A program made the translations under genes and the position numbers. DNA of 64,000 nucleotides from Nisaea denitrificans DSM 18348 (lineage in GTDB: Bacteria > Pseudomonadota > Alphaproteobacteria > Thalassobaculales > Thalassobaculaceae). The stretch spans positions 148,880 through 212,879 of the forward strand of contig NZ_AUFM01000018.1 in the NCBI RefSeq assembly GCF_000426505.1, given 5' to 3'. This document shows, piece by piece, positions 36,401-48,677 of this stretch. Below the pieces are notes generated by a model. That model searched no databases and was not told where the DNA came from. It was given only the letters and a program-made list of their open reading frames with translations. Every line of letters begins with the position of its first letter. The first letter of the stretch is position 1.

Positions 36401-38587
36401 TTGACGCGTCACGACTTCCGCTATTCGACGATCATCGCCGCCGCTTCTTTCGGGGCGATGCTGGCTATTTCCGCCATCGTTGTCTGGCTCGGCTTTTGGT
36501 TCGCGAGCCAGACACTTGATGCTGAACTGGAGCGACGTCACCAGCATTACCACCGGTTCACGGAACTCCACTTCCGAACCCAGCTCGGACATCTGGAGAA
36601 TTTTCTCCGTGTTCTGTCCCACAATGGCGTGCTGGTGAGTCGACTGAGAGAAGGAAATTACAGCGCAGTCGAGGAACTTCTCGGCAACGCCTTCTTCGAG
36701 CTGGACAGCGGCGTGCTCGATATTCTTTTCGTGGATCCCGGCGGAAACGAACGGATCATCGATGTCAGCTCAAGTCCTTATAACAGCGCCTCAATTGTCC
36801 GGGACGCCACGGCATTTCCTCTGTCCGGAGGCCCGCGTTTAATAACGAGCCAAGCGGCTGACGGTACGGTGATTGCCGCCATTGTCAGTGGCCTGCAAAT
36901 CATCGATCCGACAAGCCGGGCCGTCACAGGAAGACTATTCGGCGGTGTTATCCTGAACGATAACTCGCGCGTCCTGCGCGATCTTCTGAACGACACGGAC
37001 CTGAAAGCCGTCGCGCTGCTGGTTGACGGCAAGACGGTCTCTGGAATCTCGACCTATGACGAGACCAGTGGGGCGAGGACCGATGGGTCTGAAAGCGGTA
37101 TTGCCACAACCGGGACAAAAATCACCATCCCTTTTACGGTTACGGCTGATGGCCCGGAGACCGTTATCGAAGCGGTCCGCGCGGCAAGTCCGATCGCAGA
37201 CCTCCAGGCTACCTATCTCCGCCTGATCCCCATCGTCATCGGTTTGATCATCGTTCTGGCCGCCATGCTCAGCGGGTTCATCAGGCTGGTGACCATGCGC
37301 TCGCTTTCCAAGCTGTCGCATTATGCCGACGCCGTCGCGGCCACGATCGAGGGCGGCAGCCATATCCCACATTTCCAATCGGGCCCGATACGCGAATTCA
37401 ACAGCCTCGGCGATACCATCGAACGGGTGTTCACCGCGTTCAGGGAAAGTGAATATCGCGCGGAATCGGTCATCGATCGGGCACCGGCAGCGATTTTCGC
37501 GAAGGATCTGGACGGTCGTTACATCATCGCGAATGCCGAATTCCTGTCCGTATTCGATCTCCGCAAGGATCAAGTGATCGGAGGGTCTAACGAGGAGCTG
37601 TTTCCGGATGCATTCGTCCAGGAGATCAAGGCGTTCGAGACTTCGGCAGCGGATCGTGAAGACGGCATGGCTGTCGAACTGACCGCACCGACGGCTCACG
37701 GAGAAAGGGCCTTCCTCGGTGTCATATTCCCGCTCCGGGAAGATACCGGGGCTATTTATGCCTATTGCACAATTCTCGCGGATATCACGGAACGCAAGAA
37801 GGCCGAGATCGGCCTCCGGCATGCCAAGGAAGAGGCGGAATTCGCCAACTCCGCAAAAACCAGTTTTCTTGCCGGCGTGAGCCACGAACTCCGCACCCCC
37901 CTGAACGCGATCATCGGGTTTTCCGAGATGATCGTGAAAGAGGTGCTTGGGAAGATCGAAAACCGGAACTATGTCGAATATGCGGAGCATATCCAATCGA
38001 GCGGCACTCACCTCCTGAGCCTGATCGGCGACGTGCTTGATCTCTCGGTCATCGAGGCACGCGGAGAAGCAATGAGCGATGAAGCCCTCGATATCGAACA
38101 ATTGGGCGATGACTGTGTGCGAATGATTGCTGACCACGCAAGTTCCGCCGGTATCGACATCATCACCGACATCAACCTGCAAGGCCGCGCTCTCAGGGCC
38201 GATGCGCGGCGTATACGGCAAATCCTCATCAATCTGCTGACCAACGCGGTTAAATTCACGCCACGGGGCGGGCGTATCGAACTGTCCGGTTGCCTGCAAA
38301 CTGATGGTCGTGTCCGGCTGACTGTTACCGATACAGGCAGCGGCATGGACGCAGCCACTAAAGCCCATGCCTTCGAGCCTTTCATGCAAGGCAGCTCAAG
38401 CATGGTGCGCAATGCTGAAGGAGCGGGCCTCGGGCTGGCTTTGGTCAAAAGACTGTCGGAATTGCACGAAGCGGAACTGGATTGCATCACCGCGCCCGAT
38501 GAAGGCACGACGATCTCGATCCTCTTCCCGGCAAAGCGATCTGTCGCAGCTCCGCCTTTGGCTTCGGCGCAGGAAGCCGGGCAATGA
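36401..38587 (+). CDS. luxQ: LuxQ-type sensor histidine kinase, non-hybrid
   Basis: The 728-residue protein begins at a TTG 8 bp after luxP. TM1 is at about 10-36, a periplasmic domain at about 37-270, TM2 at about 272-295. The periplasmic part contains LQIIDPTSRAVTGRLFGGVIL and DLKAVALLV, resembling the RVPILDPSTGEVLGF and FNAVVLDNN segments of V. harveyi LuxQ. Cytoplasmic domains are a linker, a PAS domain (about 350-465), HisKA with H495 in SHELRTPLN and HATPase (DTGSGMDA, GAGLGLALV). Vibrio LuxQ has a C-terminal receiver; this one ends after the ATPase domain, so it must phosphorylate a separate response regulator, absent here. Confidence 0.85.
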   Translation: MTRHDFRYSTIIAAASFGAMLAISAIVVWLGFWFASQTLDAELERRHQHYHRFTELHFRTQLGHLENFLRVLSHNGVLVSRLREGNYSAVEELLGNAFFELDSGVLDILFVDPGGNERIIDVSSSPYNSASIVRDATAFPLSGGPRLITSQAADGTVIAAIVSGLQIIDPTSRAVTGRLFGGVILNDNSRVLRDLLNDTDLKAVALLVDGKTVSGISTYDETSGARTDGSESGIATTGTKITIPFTVTADGPETVIEAVRAASPIADLQATYLRLIPIVIGLIIVLAAMLSGFIRLVTMRSLSKLSHYADAVAATIEGGSHIPHFQSGPIREFNSLGDTIERVFTAFRESEYRAESVIDRAPAAIFAKDLDGRYIIANAEFLSVFDLRKDQVIGGSNEELFPDAFVQEIKAFETSAADREDGMAVELTAPTAHGERAFLGVIFPLREDTGAIYAYCTILADITERKKAEIGLRHAKEEAEFANSAKTSFLAGVSHELRTPLNAIIGFSEMIVKEVLGKIENRNYVEYAEHIQSSGTHLLSLIGDVLDLSVIEARGEAMSDEALDIEQLGDDCVRMIADHASSAGIDIITDINLQGRALRADARRIRQILINLLTNAVKFTPRGGRIELSGCLQTDGRVRLTVTDTGSGMDAATKAHAFEPFMQGSSSMVRNAEGAGLGLALVKRLSELHEAELDCITAPDEGTTISILFPAKRSVAAPPLASAQEAGQ

Positions 38588-38619
38588 AAAAGGCGGCGCC
38601 TTAACGGCACCGCCTTTTC
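38587..38619 (+). terminator. Terminator after luxPQ
   Basis: The repeat aaaaggcgg (38587-38595) and ccgcctttt (38610-38618) pairs to a stem beginning at the luxQ stop and ending in a short T-run. It is also A-rich at its 5' side and could serve the convergent rpoD gene. Confidence 0.75.
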
Positions 38620-38672
38620 AAATAACCAATTGATCGCCCGCCCGAAAACAAATTCCGGGCGAGGTCTGGAAC

Positions 38673-40769
<2,097 letters not shown>

Positions 40770-40828
40770 TCGTTCGTCGACCTCTCCAAATGCGCCATCG
40801 CCCCAACCGGGGGCGACCCGCCGTTATC

Positions 40829-42679
40829 TTATGACCGACCCATGTCGGTCTCTTCGAGTGCGGAGCTGGAATTCAGGGAAGCCAGCGCCGATCTTAGGGA
40901 CGCCAATCGGTTCCAACTCGCCTCGCTAAATTCTTCCGCCACGGCCCGTTCGGCATCGGCCAGCTGTGCCTCAAGCTGAGGCTTTCCGATGCGAGCCAAT
41001 AATTCAGTCAGTCCCGCGCGTGCCTGAACAAGCGTCGCGCTACGCCGCGCGAAAGCCGCGTGGCCCAATGTCTCCCCACCAAGAAGCCCGTTGCAGGCAT
41101 CCGACAACCCCAACCGCGTCAAATGGGAGATTAACCCGTCAGTGTCAAGACCCGAATCGGCGAGCGCAATCTCTATGATCTGCTGCCGCAGCTTGTCAAG
41201 GAAGGGATCGGCGAAGGAAAGCGCGCCCACAGTCTCGCCAAGTTCGTCAATCAGGCCCGGGTGATTGATCAGGGCTGCGAGCACGATTTGCTGCTGCCGG
41301 TTCGCCATCACCGCCGGAATATTCGAGCGGTTCCCCTGGATAAAAGTCGTATTCTGATTGGACGGTTTGTATCCGCGTTTATCGCCGCGCTTAAAATTAC
41401 TGTTCTCCCGACCCGCACGCCGCATCTCGCGGATCCGGTTCTCGATCATGTCAGCATAGCTTTCCTGAACCGTGCGCTCACCGATTTCCTTGATACGGGC
41501 CCGCATCCGGGTCTGAAAATCGGCAATCCGCTCCGGCGTAGTCACCGGCTGGGCGGTCAACTCCTGGCGCCAGATGAAATCAGACAGTGGCACCGCCGCA
41601 TCCAGCACATCCCGCATCGTCTTGGAGCCGTGCTTGCTGATCAGGTCGTCAGGGTCCTGTCCCTGGGGCAATGTGACGAAGCGCAGCGAGTGACCCGGCT
41701 TCAGCATAGGCAACGCCCGGTCGGCGGCGCGGGCGGCGGCGCGCATGCCGGCGGTATCCCCGTCGAAACAGACGACCGGCTCGTTCGCCAGCTTCCAGAG
41801 CTCGGCGATCTGATCCTCGGTCAAGGCCGTGCCAAGCGGCGCAACGGCTTGCGGGAAGCCGCCCTGCGATAGCGCGATCACGTCCATATAGCCTTCGGCA
41901 ACAATGATCTCTTCCGATTTGCGGGCCGCCTCGCGCGCCTGCGCGAGACCATAGAGTACGCGCCCCTTGTGGAAGACCGGCGTATCTGGCGAGTTCAGAT
42001 ATTTCGGCTGCCCGTCCCCCAGGATGCGCCCACCGAAGGCGATGACCCGGCCGCGCCGGTCGGTGATCGGAAACATCACCCGGCCACGGAAATAATCATA
42101 GGCATCGCCGCCGCCTTCCGGCTTGCGCAGCAATCCGGCCTCGACCAGCAAGGCCTCGTCAATGCCCTCAGCCTTCATCGACTGGGTCATCGCCGTACGG
42201 CTGTCCGGGGCCCAGCCAAGGCGGAAATGTCCGATGGTCTTGGGCGACAAGCCACGCCCTCGCAGATAGTCGAGTGCTTCCGCACCGCCTGGCCCGGCCA
42301 ATTTCTGCTCGAACCAATTACAGGCATGCTCAAGGACTTCGTGCAGGGTGTTACGCTGCTTCGACCTTTCCCGCTCGGCAGGGGTTTCCTTGGGCACTTC
42401 GAGGCCGGCCATTTCCGCCAGCTTCTCGACCGCTTCGGGAAAGGCCATGCCTTCGTTTTCCATGACAAACTTGATGATGTCGCCATGCGCCCCACAGGCG
42501 AAGCAGTGATAGAAGTTCTTGTCATCGACGACATTCATCGACGGCTTGCTGTCGGTATGAAAAGGGCAGAGTCCAATGAACTCGCGCCCGCGCCGCTGCA
42601 AGGTCACACGTCTGCCGACGACCTCGGAGACCGGCAGTCGGGTCCTCAATTCATCAAGGAATTGCGGCGGAAAGCTCAT
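40829..42679 (-). CDS. dnaG: DNA primase
   Basis: From the ATG at 42679 (a GTG 12 bases upstream is possible) the protein is 616 residues. It has the CHC2-type zinc finger (CPFH, CFACG), the RNA polymerase-like basic region, the Toprim domain (EGYMDVIALS, FDGDTAGMRAA) and a C-terminal helicase-binding domain. It makes RNA primers for chromosome replication with DnaB. It lies 59 bp before rpoD and 110 bp after yqeY on the same strand, the classic macromolecular synthesis arrangement. Confidence 0.96.
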   Translation of the reverse strand: MSFPPQFLDELRTRLPVSEVVGRRVTLQRRGREFIGLCPFHTDSKPSMNVVDDKNFYHCFACGAHGDIIKFVMENEGMAFPEAVEKLAEMAGLEVPKETPAERERSKQRNTLHEVLEHACNWFEQKLAGPGGAEALDYLRGRGLSPKTIGHFRLGWAPDSRTAMTQSMKAEGIDEALLVEAGLLRKPEGGGDAYDYFRGRVMFPITDRRGRVIAFGGRILGDGQPKYLNSPDTPVFHKGRVLYGLAQAREAARKSEEIIVAEGYMDVIALSQGGFPQAVAPLGTALTEDQIAELWKLANEPVVCFDGDTAGMRAAARAADRALPMLKPGHSLRFVTLPQGQDPDDLISKHGSKTMRDVLDAAVPLSDFIWRQELTAQPVTTPERIADFQTRMRARIKEIGERTVQESYADMIENRIREMRRAGRENSNFKRGDKRGYKPSNQNTTFIQGNRSNIPAVMANRQQQIVLAALINHPGLIDELGETVGALSFADPFLDKLRQQIIEIALADSGLDTDGLISHLTRLGLSDACNGLLGGETLGHAAFARRSATLVQARAGLTELLARIGKPQLEAQLADAERAVAEEFSEASWNRLASLRSALASLNSSSALEETDMGRS

Positions 42680-42789
42680 CGCACACAGCACATTGTTCTG
42701 CCCTCGCGGAGCGGGTCAGGAATAGTGAACCTCGGAGGCGTTCCGGTCAAAAACAATCCCGGATCGAGGTTTCTCAGGAAAATATCAGG

Positions 42790-43245
42790 CTAGGCGAGCT
42801 TTTGCCGGACGAGGCCGCTGGCCTTGGAGAAATCCATCCGGCCCGCGTATCGCTCTTTCAGGGCAGCCATGGTGCGCCCCATATCCTTGAGCTCTTTCGC
42901 GCCGATTTCCTGCACAACGGATTCGACAGCTTCGGTAATCTCGTCGTCGCTCAACTGCTGCGGCATGAAACGGCGGATGACTTCCATCTCGGCCTTTTCC
43001 TGCTCGGCAAGCTCCAGCCGACCACCTTCTTCATACATCCGGATGGACTCGGTCCGCTGCTTCAGCATGGTCTGCAGCATGGCAAGGATTTCATCGTCGC
43101 CAATGCCGTCTGGCTGACCGCTTGTACGGCCGGCGATATCGCGGTCTTTCAAAGCAGCCAAAATCAACCGGATGGTGCTGACAGCACACTGTTCCTTGGA
43201 TTTCAAAGCCTCTTTCAAGGCGTCACTGAATGCGGCGCGCAACAT
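42790..43245 (-). CDS. yqeY: GatB/YqeY-domain protein
   Basis: From the ATG at 43245 the protein is 151 residues, the normal length of YqeY; a longer frame to 43347 is not family-like. It has LKEALKSKEQCAVSTIRLILAALKDRDI, QTMLKQRTESIRMYEEGGR, FMPQQLSDDEI and MGRTMAALKERYAGRMDFSKA. YqeY is related to the tRNA-binding C-terminal domain of GatB. Its role is uncertain, possibly tRNA-dependent amidation or charged-tRNA handling. It heads the dnaG-rpoD operon, the usual place in alphaproteobacteria. Confidence 0.93.
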   Translation of the reverse strand: MLRAAFSDALKEALKSKEQCAVSTIRLILAALKDRDIAGRTSGQPDGIGDDEILAMLQTMLKQRTESIRMYEEGGRLELAEQEKAEMEVIRRFMPQQLSDDEITEAVESVVQEIGAKELKDMGRTMAALKERYAGRMDFSKASGLVRQKLA

Positions 43246-43394
43246 TTTTTCCAAACTACCCCTAGCCTTATTCGCGGCGGGTTTCTGAAAAGACCGGCTC
43301 GCGAATTCGCCTACACCATCGACATCGCGGCGCAAAACGCAAGGCACAATTCCTAACTAATTGAATTTATTGAATTATACACAAAAGAAGACCC

Positions 43395-43423
43395 TTGACC
43401 TATTGCCCGGCATTCTTTATCAA
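43395..43423 (+). promoter_or_regulatory. Sigma-70 promoter for carAB
   Basis: The sequence ttgacc, 17 bases, tatcaa (43395-43423) fits the housekeeping consensus and lies in the divergent 302-bp gap between yqeY and carA. It would leave a leader of about 115 bases that contains the palindrome and hairpin noted below. Confidence 0.55.
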
Positions 43424-43456
43424 AGCGCCACCGAAGCGCCCGGCCTGGCCTGAATT

Positions 43457-43523
43457 GACATTTAAATGTCGAGCAAGCGGAAATCCCATGAGATCCTCCG
43501 CGGTTCACGTGTGCCGGAACCGC
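43457..43523 (+). promoter_or_regulatory. Palindrome and hairpin in the carA leader
   Basis: A perfect 14-bp palindrome gacatttaaatgtc (43457-43470) is followed by a 7-bp stem gcggttc/gaaccgc (43500-43523). Both lie between the predicted promoter and the carA start. They could be an operator and an RNA structure for pyrimidine or arginine control; the sequence alone does not say which. The rest of the yqeY-carA gap shows no gene. Confidence 0.45.
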
Positions 43524-43547
43524 AGCGATTCACGAGGGATATTCGTA

Positions 43548-44765
43548 ATGGCGCAGCCTGCGACCGCCGATAACGCTAGACCCGACTTCTCCTCCGTCAC
43601 CAAGCCGGATGGCGCCACCGCCGTTCTGATGCTGGCGGATGGCACCCTGTTCTGGGGCCGAGGATTGGGCGCCGCCACAACCCGCGTCGGCGAAGTCTGT
43701 TTCAATACCTCGCTGACCGGCTACCAGGAGATCATGACCGATCCGTCCTACGCCGGTCAGATCATCACCTTCACTTTCCCGCATATCGGCAATGTCGGCG
43801 CCAATTCAATGGACGTCGAGACAACCACTCCGGCCGCCCTCGGCCTGGTGCTGCGCGCCGATCTGACCGAGCCCTCGAACTATCGTGCCGAACGGCATTT
43901 CGACGACTGGCTGAAAAGTTTCGATCTGCCGGGCATCAGCGGCATCGACACGCGACGCCTGACCCGGCGCATCCGTGACGGCGGCGCCCCGACCGGCTGC
44001 CTCGTGCATGCCCCGGACGGTGTGTTCGATCTCGATGCGCTCTGGCAGAAGACGCAGGACTGGCCGGGTCTGGAAGGCATGGACCTGGCGATCCAGGTTT
44101 CCTGCCGGCAGACCTATCAGTGGCGCGAAGGCACTTGGGAGTTCGCCCGCAACGGCATCAACGGCGAAGACAGTTTCGAGGCCGAGCCAGAGATCAAGCG
44201 TCATGTCGTGGCGGTGGATTTTGGCGCCAAGCGGAACATCCTGCGCAATCTCGCCAGCCTCGGCTGCAAGGTCACCGTCGTTCCGGCGGATGCCAAGGCC
44301 GAGGAAATCCTGGCGCATGAGCCGGACGGTATCTTTCTCGCCAACGGCCCGGGCGACCCGGCGGCGACCGGTGCGTATGCGGTCGCGGAAATCAGCAAGC
44401 TGGTGGATAGTGGCAAGCCGGTCTTCGGCATCTGCCTCGGCCACCAGATGCTGGCCCTGTCGCTGGGTGCCAAGACCGAAAAGATGCATCAGGGCCATCG
44501 CGGCGCGAACCATCCGGTGAAAGACCTGACGACCGGTAAAGTGGAAATCACCTCGCAGAACCACGGCTTCGTCATCAGCGAAGGCAGCCTGCCGGACGGT
44601 GTGGAAATCACCCACCGCTCGCTGTTCGACGGTTCGATCGAGGGTATCCGTCTGACGGGCCGCCCGGTCTTCTCCGTGCAGTACCATCCCGAGGCCTCCC
44701 CGGGGCCGCGGGACAGCCATTACCTCTTCCAACGGTTTGTCGATCTGATCGACAAGGAAAGCTGA
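43548..44765 (+). CDS. carA: Carbamoyl-phosphate synthase small subunit
   Basis: The ATG at 43548 follows gaggga and gives 405 residues; upstream frame extension to 43395 is not conserved. The N-terminal half has [19 protein letters not shown] and the C-terminal class I glutaminase has the nucleophile in FGICLGHQ and the His-Glu pair in [10 protein letters not shown]. CarA hydrolyses glutamine to deliver ammonia to CarB for carbamoyl phosphate, the precursor of arginine and pyrimidines. carB begins 8 bp later. Confidence 0.96.
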   Translation: MAQPATADNARPDFSSVTKPDGATAVLMLADGTLFWGRGLGAATTRVGEVCFNTSLTGYQEIMTDPSYAGQIITFTFPHIGNVGANSMDVETTTPAALGLVLRADLTEPSNYRAERHFDDWLKSFDLPGISGIDTRRLTRRIRDGGAPTGCLVHAPDGVFDLDALWQKTQDWPGLEGMDLAIQVSCRQTYQWREGTWEFARNGINGEDSFEAEPEIKRHVVAVDFGAKRNILRNLASLGCKVTVVPADAKAEEILAHEPDGIFLANGPGDPAATGAYAVAEISKLVDSGKPVFGICLGHQMLALSLGAKTEKMHQGHRGANHPVKDLTTGKVEITSQNHGFVISEGSLPDGVEITHRSLFDGSIEGIRLTGRPVFSVQYHPEASPGPRDSHYLFQRFVDLIDKES

Positions 44766-44773
44766 GCGGCGCC

Positions 44774-47700
44774 ATGCCCAAACGTACAGATATCCAGTCC
44801 ATCATGATCATTGGGGCCGGCCCGATCATCATCGGTCAGGCTTGCGAGTTCGACTATTCCGGCGCACAGGCCTGCAAGGCTCTGAAGGAAGAAGGCTACC
44901 GGGTCATCCTGGTAAACTCGAACCCGGCCACGATCATGACCGATCCAGGCCTTGCCGACGCGACCTATATCGAGCCGATCACGCCCGAGATGGTGGCCCG
45001 CGTGATCGAGAAAGAGCGCCCGGACGCGCTGCTCCCGACCATGGGTGGACAGACCGCGCTGAACACCGCGATCGCGCTGTCCAAGGACGGCACGTTGGAC
45101 AAGTACGGTGTCGAGCTGATCGGCGCCAAGCTGGAAGCCATCGAGAAGGCGGAAGACCGGCTTCTGTTCCGTGACGCAATGGACAAGATCGGCCTCGATT
45201 CCCCGCGCTCAAGCCTCGTCCACACGGTCGAGGAAGCGATGGATGCGCTATCCCATGTCGGCCTGCCGGCCATCATGCGCCCGTCCTTTACCCTTGGCGG
45301 CGAAGGCGGCGGTGTCGCCTACAATGTCGAGGAATACGAGCAGATCATTCGCAACGGCCTGCGCGCCTCTCCGGTCAGCTCCGTGCTGGTCGAGGAAAGC
45401 GTGCTCGGCTGGAAGGAGTACGAGATGGAAGTTGTCCGCGACAAGGCGGACAATTGCATCATCATCTGCTCCATCGAGAACGTCGATCCAATGGGCGTCC
45501 ATACCGGCGACAGCATCACCGTCGCCCCGGCACTGACGCTGACCGACAAGGAATATCAGCGGATGCGCGATGCCTCCCTCGCGGTATTGCGTGAGATCGG
45601 TGTCGAGACCGGTGGCTCCAACGTCCAGTTCGCGGTCAATCCGGAGAACGGCCGGCTCATCGTCATCGAGATGAACCCGCGCGTCTCCCGTTCCTCCGCC
45701 CTCGCCTCCAAGGCAACCGGCTTCCCGATCGCCAAGATCGCGGCAAAACTGGCCGTCGGTTATCTGCTGGACGAACTCAGCAACGACATCACCGGCGGCG
45801 CGACCCCCGCGAGCTTCGAGCCGACCATCGATTATGTCGTTACCAAGATCCCGCGCTTCACCTTCGAGAAATTCCCGAACGCGGTGCCGCTGCTGAGCAC
45901 GGCGATGAAATCCGTCGGCGAGGCCATGTCCATCGGTCGCAGTTTCCCGGAGAGCCTGCAGAAGGCCCTGCGCTCCATGGAAACCGGCCTGACCGGCCTC
46001 AATGAAGTTGATATGCCGGGTGTCGGCAGCGACGGCGTTGATCAACAGCGGGTCCTTGCGGCGCTCAGCGAACAGACGCCGGACCGGCTGCTGCGCGTGG
46101 CCCAGGCCTTCCGGGCAGGTCTCTCGCTGCAGGAAATCCAGAATGCCAGTCACTTCGATCCATGGTTCCTGCGTCATATCGAAGAAATCGTGGCCGTCGA
46201 GGCCGAGGTTCGCGAAGCCGGTCTGCCGACCCATGCGAAGGATTTCGCCCGGCTGAAGCAAATGGGCTTCTCCGACGCCCGGCTCGGCGAGCTGACAGGC
46301 ACAGAAGAGGCCGACGTGACGGCGGCCCGGCACGCACTGAATATCCGTCCGGTCTACAAGCGGATCGATACCTGCGCCGGCGAATTCCCGTCGCCCACGC
46401 CCTACATGTACTCCTGCTACGAGAGCAACGGCTTTGAGCCGCCGGAATGCGAGTCCGAGCCGACAGATGCCGAGAAAATTGTCATCCTCGGCGGCGGACC
46501 AAACCGGATCGGCCAGGGCATCGAGTTCGACTATTGCTGCGTCCATGCCGCCTACGCGTTGTCCGAGGCTGGGTACGAGACCATCATGGTCAACTGCAAC
46601 CCGGAAACCGTCTCGACCGACTACGACACTTCCGACCGGCTCTATTTCGAGCCGCTGACCGCCGAAGACGTGATTGAGCTGGTCCGCAAGGAACAGTCCA
46701 ACGGCACCGTGAAGGGCGTCATCGTGCAGCTCGGCGGGCAAACCCCTCTGAAGCTCTCCCAGGCACTTGAAGATGCCGGAATTCCGATCCTCGGCACATC
46801 GCCGGACGCTATCGATCTCGCCGAGGACCGGAAACGCTTCCAGGCGCTGCTGAACGATCTCGGCCTGCGTCAGCCAGCAAACGGCACCGCCTTTACCGTC
46901 GAGCAGGCAGAGGCCATTGCCCGCGAGGTCGGCTATCCAGTTGTCATCCGCCCGTCCTACGTACTGGGTGGCCGCGGCATGGAGATTGTGCATGAGCCGT
47001 CGCAGCTCCGCCGTTATATGGAAAAGGCCGTCGTCGTATCGGGCAAAAACCCGGTGCTGGTTGACAGCTTCCTTCGCAGCGCCGTCGAGGTAGACGTGGA
47101 TTGCCTCTCCGATGGCAAACAGGTCTATATCGCTGGCATCATGGAGCATATCGAGGAAGCTGGGATTCATTCCGGCGACAGCGCCTGCTCCCTGCCGCCG
47201 CAAAGCCTGCCCGAAACCGTGATCCAGGAGATCCGCCGTCAGGCGACCCTGCTGGCCGAAGGCCTGAAGGTGGTCGGCCTGATGAACACCCAGTTCGCGG
47301 TCAAGGACGGTGCGGTCTTCATCCTGGAGGTGAACCCGCGCGCCAGTCGGACCGTGCCGTTCGTCGCCAAGGCGACCGGTGTGCCGATTGCCAAGATCGC
47401 CAGCCGCATCATGGCCGGCGAGAAACTGGCCGACTTCCCGCTGCCGACGAAAATGCCGGACCATGTCGCGGTGAAGGAAGCCGTCTTCCCGTTCAACCGG
47501 TTCCCCGGCGTCGATGTCATTCTCGGCCCGGAAATGAAATCGACCGGCGAAGTCATGGGCATAGACAAGGATTTCGGCCGCGCCTTCGCCAAGAGCCAGA
47601 TGGCTGCGAGCACGCATCTGCCGACATCCGGCACGGTGTTCGTGTCCGTGCGTGACGAAGATAAGACGGAGATCGTCAAACTCTCTATCGATCTTGCGGA

Positions 47701-48031
47701 AATGGGCTATCAGCTGCTGGCTACCGAAGGCACGGCGAATGTCCTGAAAGAGGCCGGCTTGCGTGTCGACCGGACCAAGAAAGTGCTCGAGGGCCGGCCG
47801 CATATCGTCGACAACATGCTCTCCGGACACGTTGATTTGGTCTTCAACACCACCGGCGGGGCCCAGGCGATCTCGGACAGTTTCAGCTTGCGTCAGACTG
47901 CGCTGACCCACAATATTCCATACTATACGACGGTCGAAGGTGCCCGGGCCGCTGTTCAGGCAATGAAAGCGATGCGGGCCGGTCGCCTTGAAGTGGCACC
48001 GTTGCAATCCTATCTAAGCGGATCGTTTTGA
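44774..48031 (+). CDS. carB: Carbamoyl-phosphate synthase large subunit
   Basis: The 1085-residue protein has two ATP-grasp halves (residues 1-550 and 551-940), seen in [20 protein letters not shown] and [21 protein letters not shown], with [11 protein letters not shown] and LGGRGMEIV nucleotide loops. The last about 140 residues are the MGS-like allosteric domain ([36 protein letters not shown]). It makes carbamoyl phosphate from bicarbonate, ATP and CarA-supplied ammonia, with control by UMP and ornithine expected. Normal length. Confidence 0.97.
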   Translation: MPKRTDIQSIMIIGAGPIIIGQACEFDYSGAQACKALKEEGYRVILVNSNPATIMTDPGLADATYIEPITPEMVARVIEKERPDALLPTMGGQTALNTAIALSKDGTLDKYGVELIGAKLEAIEKAEDRLLFRDAMDKIGLDSPRSSLVHTVEEAMDALSHVGLPAIMRPSFTLGGEGGGVAYNVEEYEQIIRNGLRASPVSSVLVEESVLGWKEYEMEVVRDKADNCIIICSIENVDPMGVHTGDSITVAPALTLTDKEYQRMRDASLAVLREIGVETGGSNVQFAVNPENGRLIVIEMNPRVSRSSALASKATGFPIAKIAAKLAVGYLLDELSNDITGGATPASFEPTIDYVVTKIPRFTFEKFPNAVPLLSTAMKSVGEAMSIGRSFPESLQKALRSMETGLTGLNEVDMPGVGSDGVDQQRVLAALSEQTPDRLLRVAQAFRAGLSLQEIQNASHFDPWFLRHIEEIVAVEAEVREAGLPTHAKDFARLKQMGFSDARLGELTGTEEADVTAARHALNIRPVYKRIDTCAGEFPSPTPYMYSCYESNGFEPPECESEPTDAEKIVILGGGPNRIGQGIEFDYCCVHAAYALSEAGYETIMVNCNPETVSTDYDTSDRLYFEPLTAEDVIELVRKEQSNGTVKGVIVQLGGQTPLKLSQALEDAGIPILGTSPDAIDLAEDRKRFQALLNDLGLRQPANGTAFTVEQAEAIAREVGYPVVIRPSYVLGGRGMEIVHEPSQLRRYMEKAVVVSGKNPVLVDSFLRSAVEVDVDCLSDGKQVYIAGIMEHIEEAGIHSGDSACSLPPQSLPETVIQEIRRQATLLAEGLKVVGLMNTQFAVKDGAVFILEVNPRASRTVPFVAKATGVPIAKIASRIMAGEKLADFPLPTKMPDHVAVKEAVFPFNRFPGVDVILGPEMKSTGEVMGIDKDFGRAFAKSQMAASTHLPTSGTVFVSVRDEDKTEIVKLSIDLAEMGYQLLATEGTANVLKEAGLRVDRTKKVLEGRPHIVDNMLSGHVDLVFNTTGGAQAISDSFSLRQTALTHNIPYYTTVEGARAAVQAMKAMRAGRLEVAPLQSYLSGSF

Positions 48032-48058
48032 CGGCCGGCGGTAGGACCGGGCGCCATC

Positions 48059-48094
48059 GGTGACTCTTCCTCGGAAGAGCGGGTCGCCTTTTTT
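48059..48094 (+). terminator. Terminator between carB and greA
   Basis: The outer stem ggtgac/gtcgcc encloses an inner tcttcc/ggaaga hairpin and is followed directly by a run of six T, a canonical intrinsic terminator 28 bp after the carB stop. Confidence 0.8.
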
Positions 48095-48129
48095 GTAAGC
48101 TTTTTGAGTAAGTAACCGAGGTCGGTTTA

Positions 48130-48603
48130 ATGGAAAAAGTCCCGATGACGGCGCAAGGTTTTGATCGCCTCAAGGCCGAGCTGAAGCAGCTTAAGACTGT
48201 GGAGCGCTACGAGATCATCAAGGCCATTTCGGAAGCACGCGAACACGGCGATCTTTCAGAGAATGCCGAGTATCATTCCGCACGCGAACGCCAGAGCTTC
48301 ATCGAAGGCCGCATTCTCGAGCTCGAGGACGCGACCAGCCGCGCCGACGTTATCGACACCGCCAAACTCGGCGGCGAAACTGTAACCTTCGGGACCATTA
48401 TCAAGGTCGCGGATGAGGATACGGACGAAGAGCAGACCTTCACCATTGTCGGCCCCTACGAGACCGACATTTCGAAGGGCTTTATCTCGACCTCGTCCCC
48501 GATCGCACGCGCGCTGATCGGAAAACGGGTCGGAGACAGTGCCGAGGTGGCGACGCCACGCGGCTCGAAAAGCTACGAAATTCTCAGCATCGCCGTGATG
48601 TAA
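48130..48603 (+). CDS. greA: Transcription elongation factor GreA
   Basis: The 157-residue protein has the N-terminal coiled-coil arm ([39 protein letters not shown]) with acidic tip residues, and the C-terminal FKBP-like domain ([34 protein letters not shown]). GreA enters the polymerase secondary channel and triggers cleavage of backtracked RNA. It follows carB after a terminator and is followed by another. Standard length. Confidence 0.95.
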   Translation: MEKVPMTAQGFDRLKAELKQLKTVERYEIIKAISEAREHGDLSENAEYHSARERQSFIEGRILELEDATSRADVIDTAKLGGETVTFGTIIKVADEDTDEEQTFTIVGPYETDISKGFISTSSPIARALIGKRVGDSAEVATPRGSKSYEILSIAVM

Positions 48604-48636
48604 TTCCGGCGCCTTGCCGAGCACAGAATAAAAGAG

Positions 48637-48664
48637 AAGAGCCCGGTTCGCCGGGCTCTTCTTC
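48637..48664. terminator. Bidirectional terminator greA/cytochrome
   Basis: A 10-bp perfect stem aagagcccgg/ccgggctctt with a four-base loop sits between convergent greA and the cytochrome gene. It has a T-rich tail downstream on the plus strand and A-rich flanks upstream, so it can work in both directions. Confidence 0.75.
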
Positions 48665-48677
48665 GTTCAGGGTTCCA

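Noticed and set aside
38588..38672. Response regulator partner for the LuxQ-like kinase
   Set aside because: No receiver-type gene follows; the next gene is convergent rpoD.
45248..48007. 919-codon open frame opposite carB
   Set aside because: It is antisense to a near-certain CarB, has no recognisable domain and reflects GC-rich codon bias, as do other long antisense frames (38715-40979 opposite rpoD, 36935-38389 opposite luxQ, 2.5-4.7 kb opposite the dehydratase operon).
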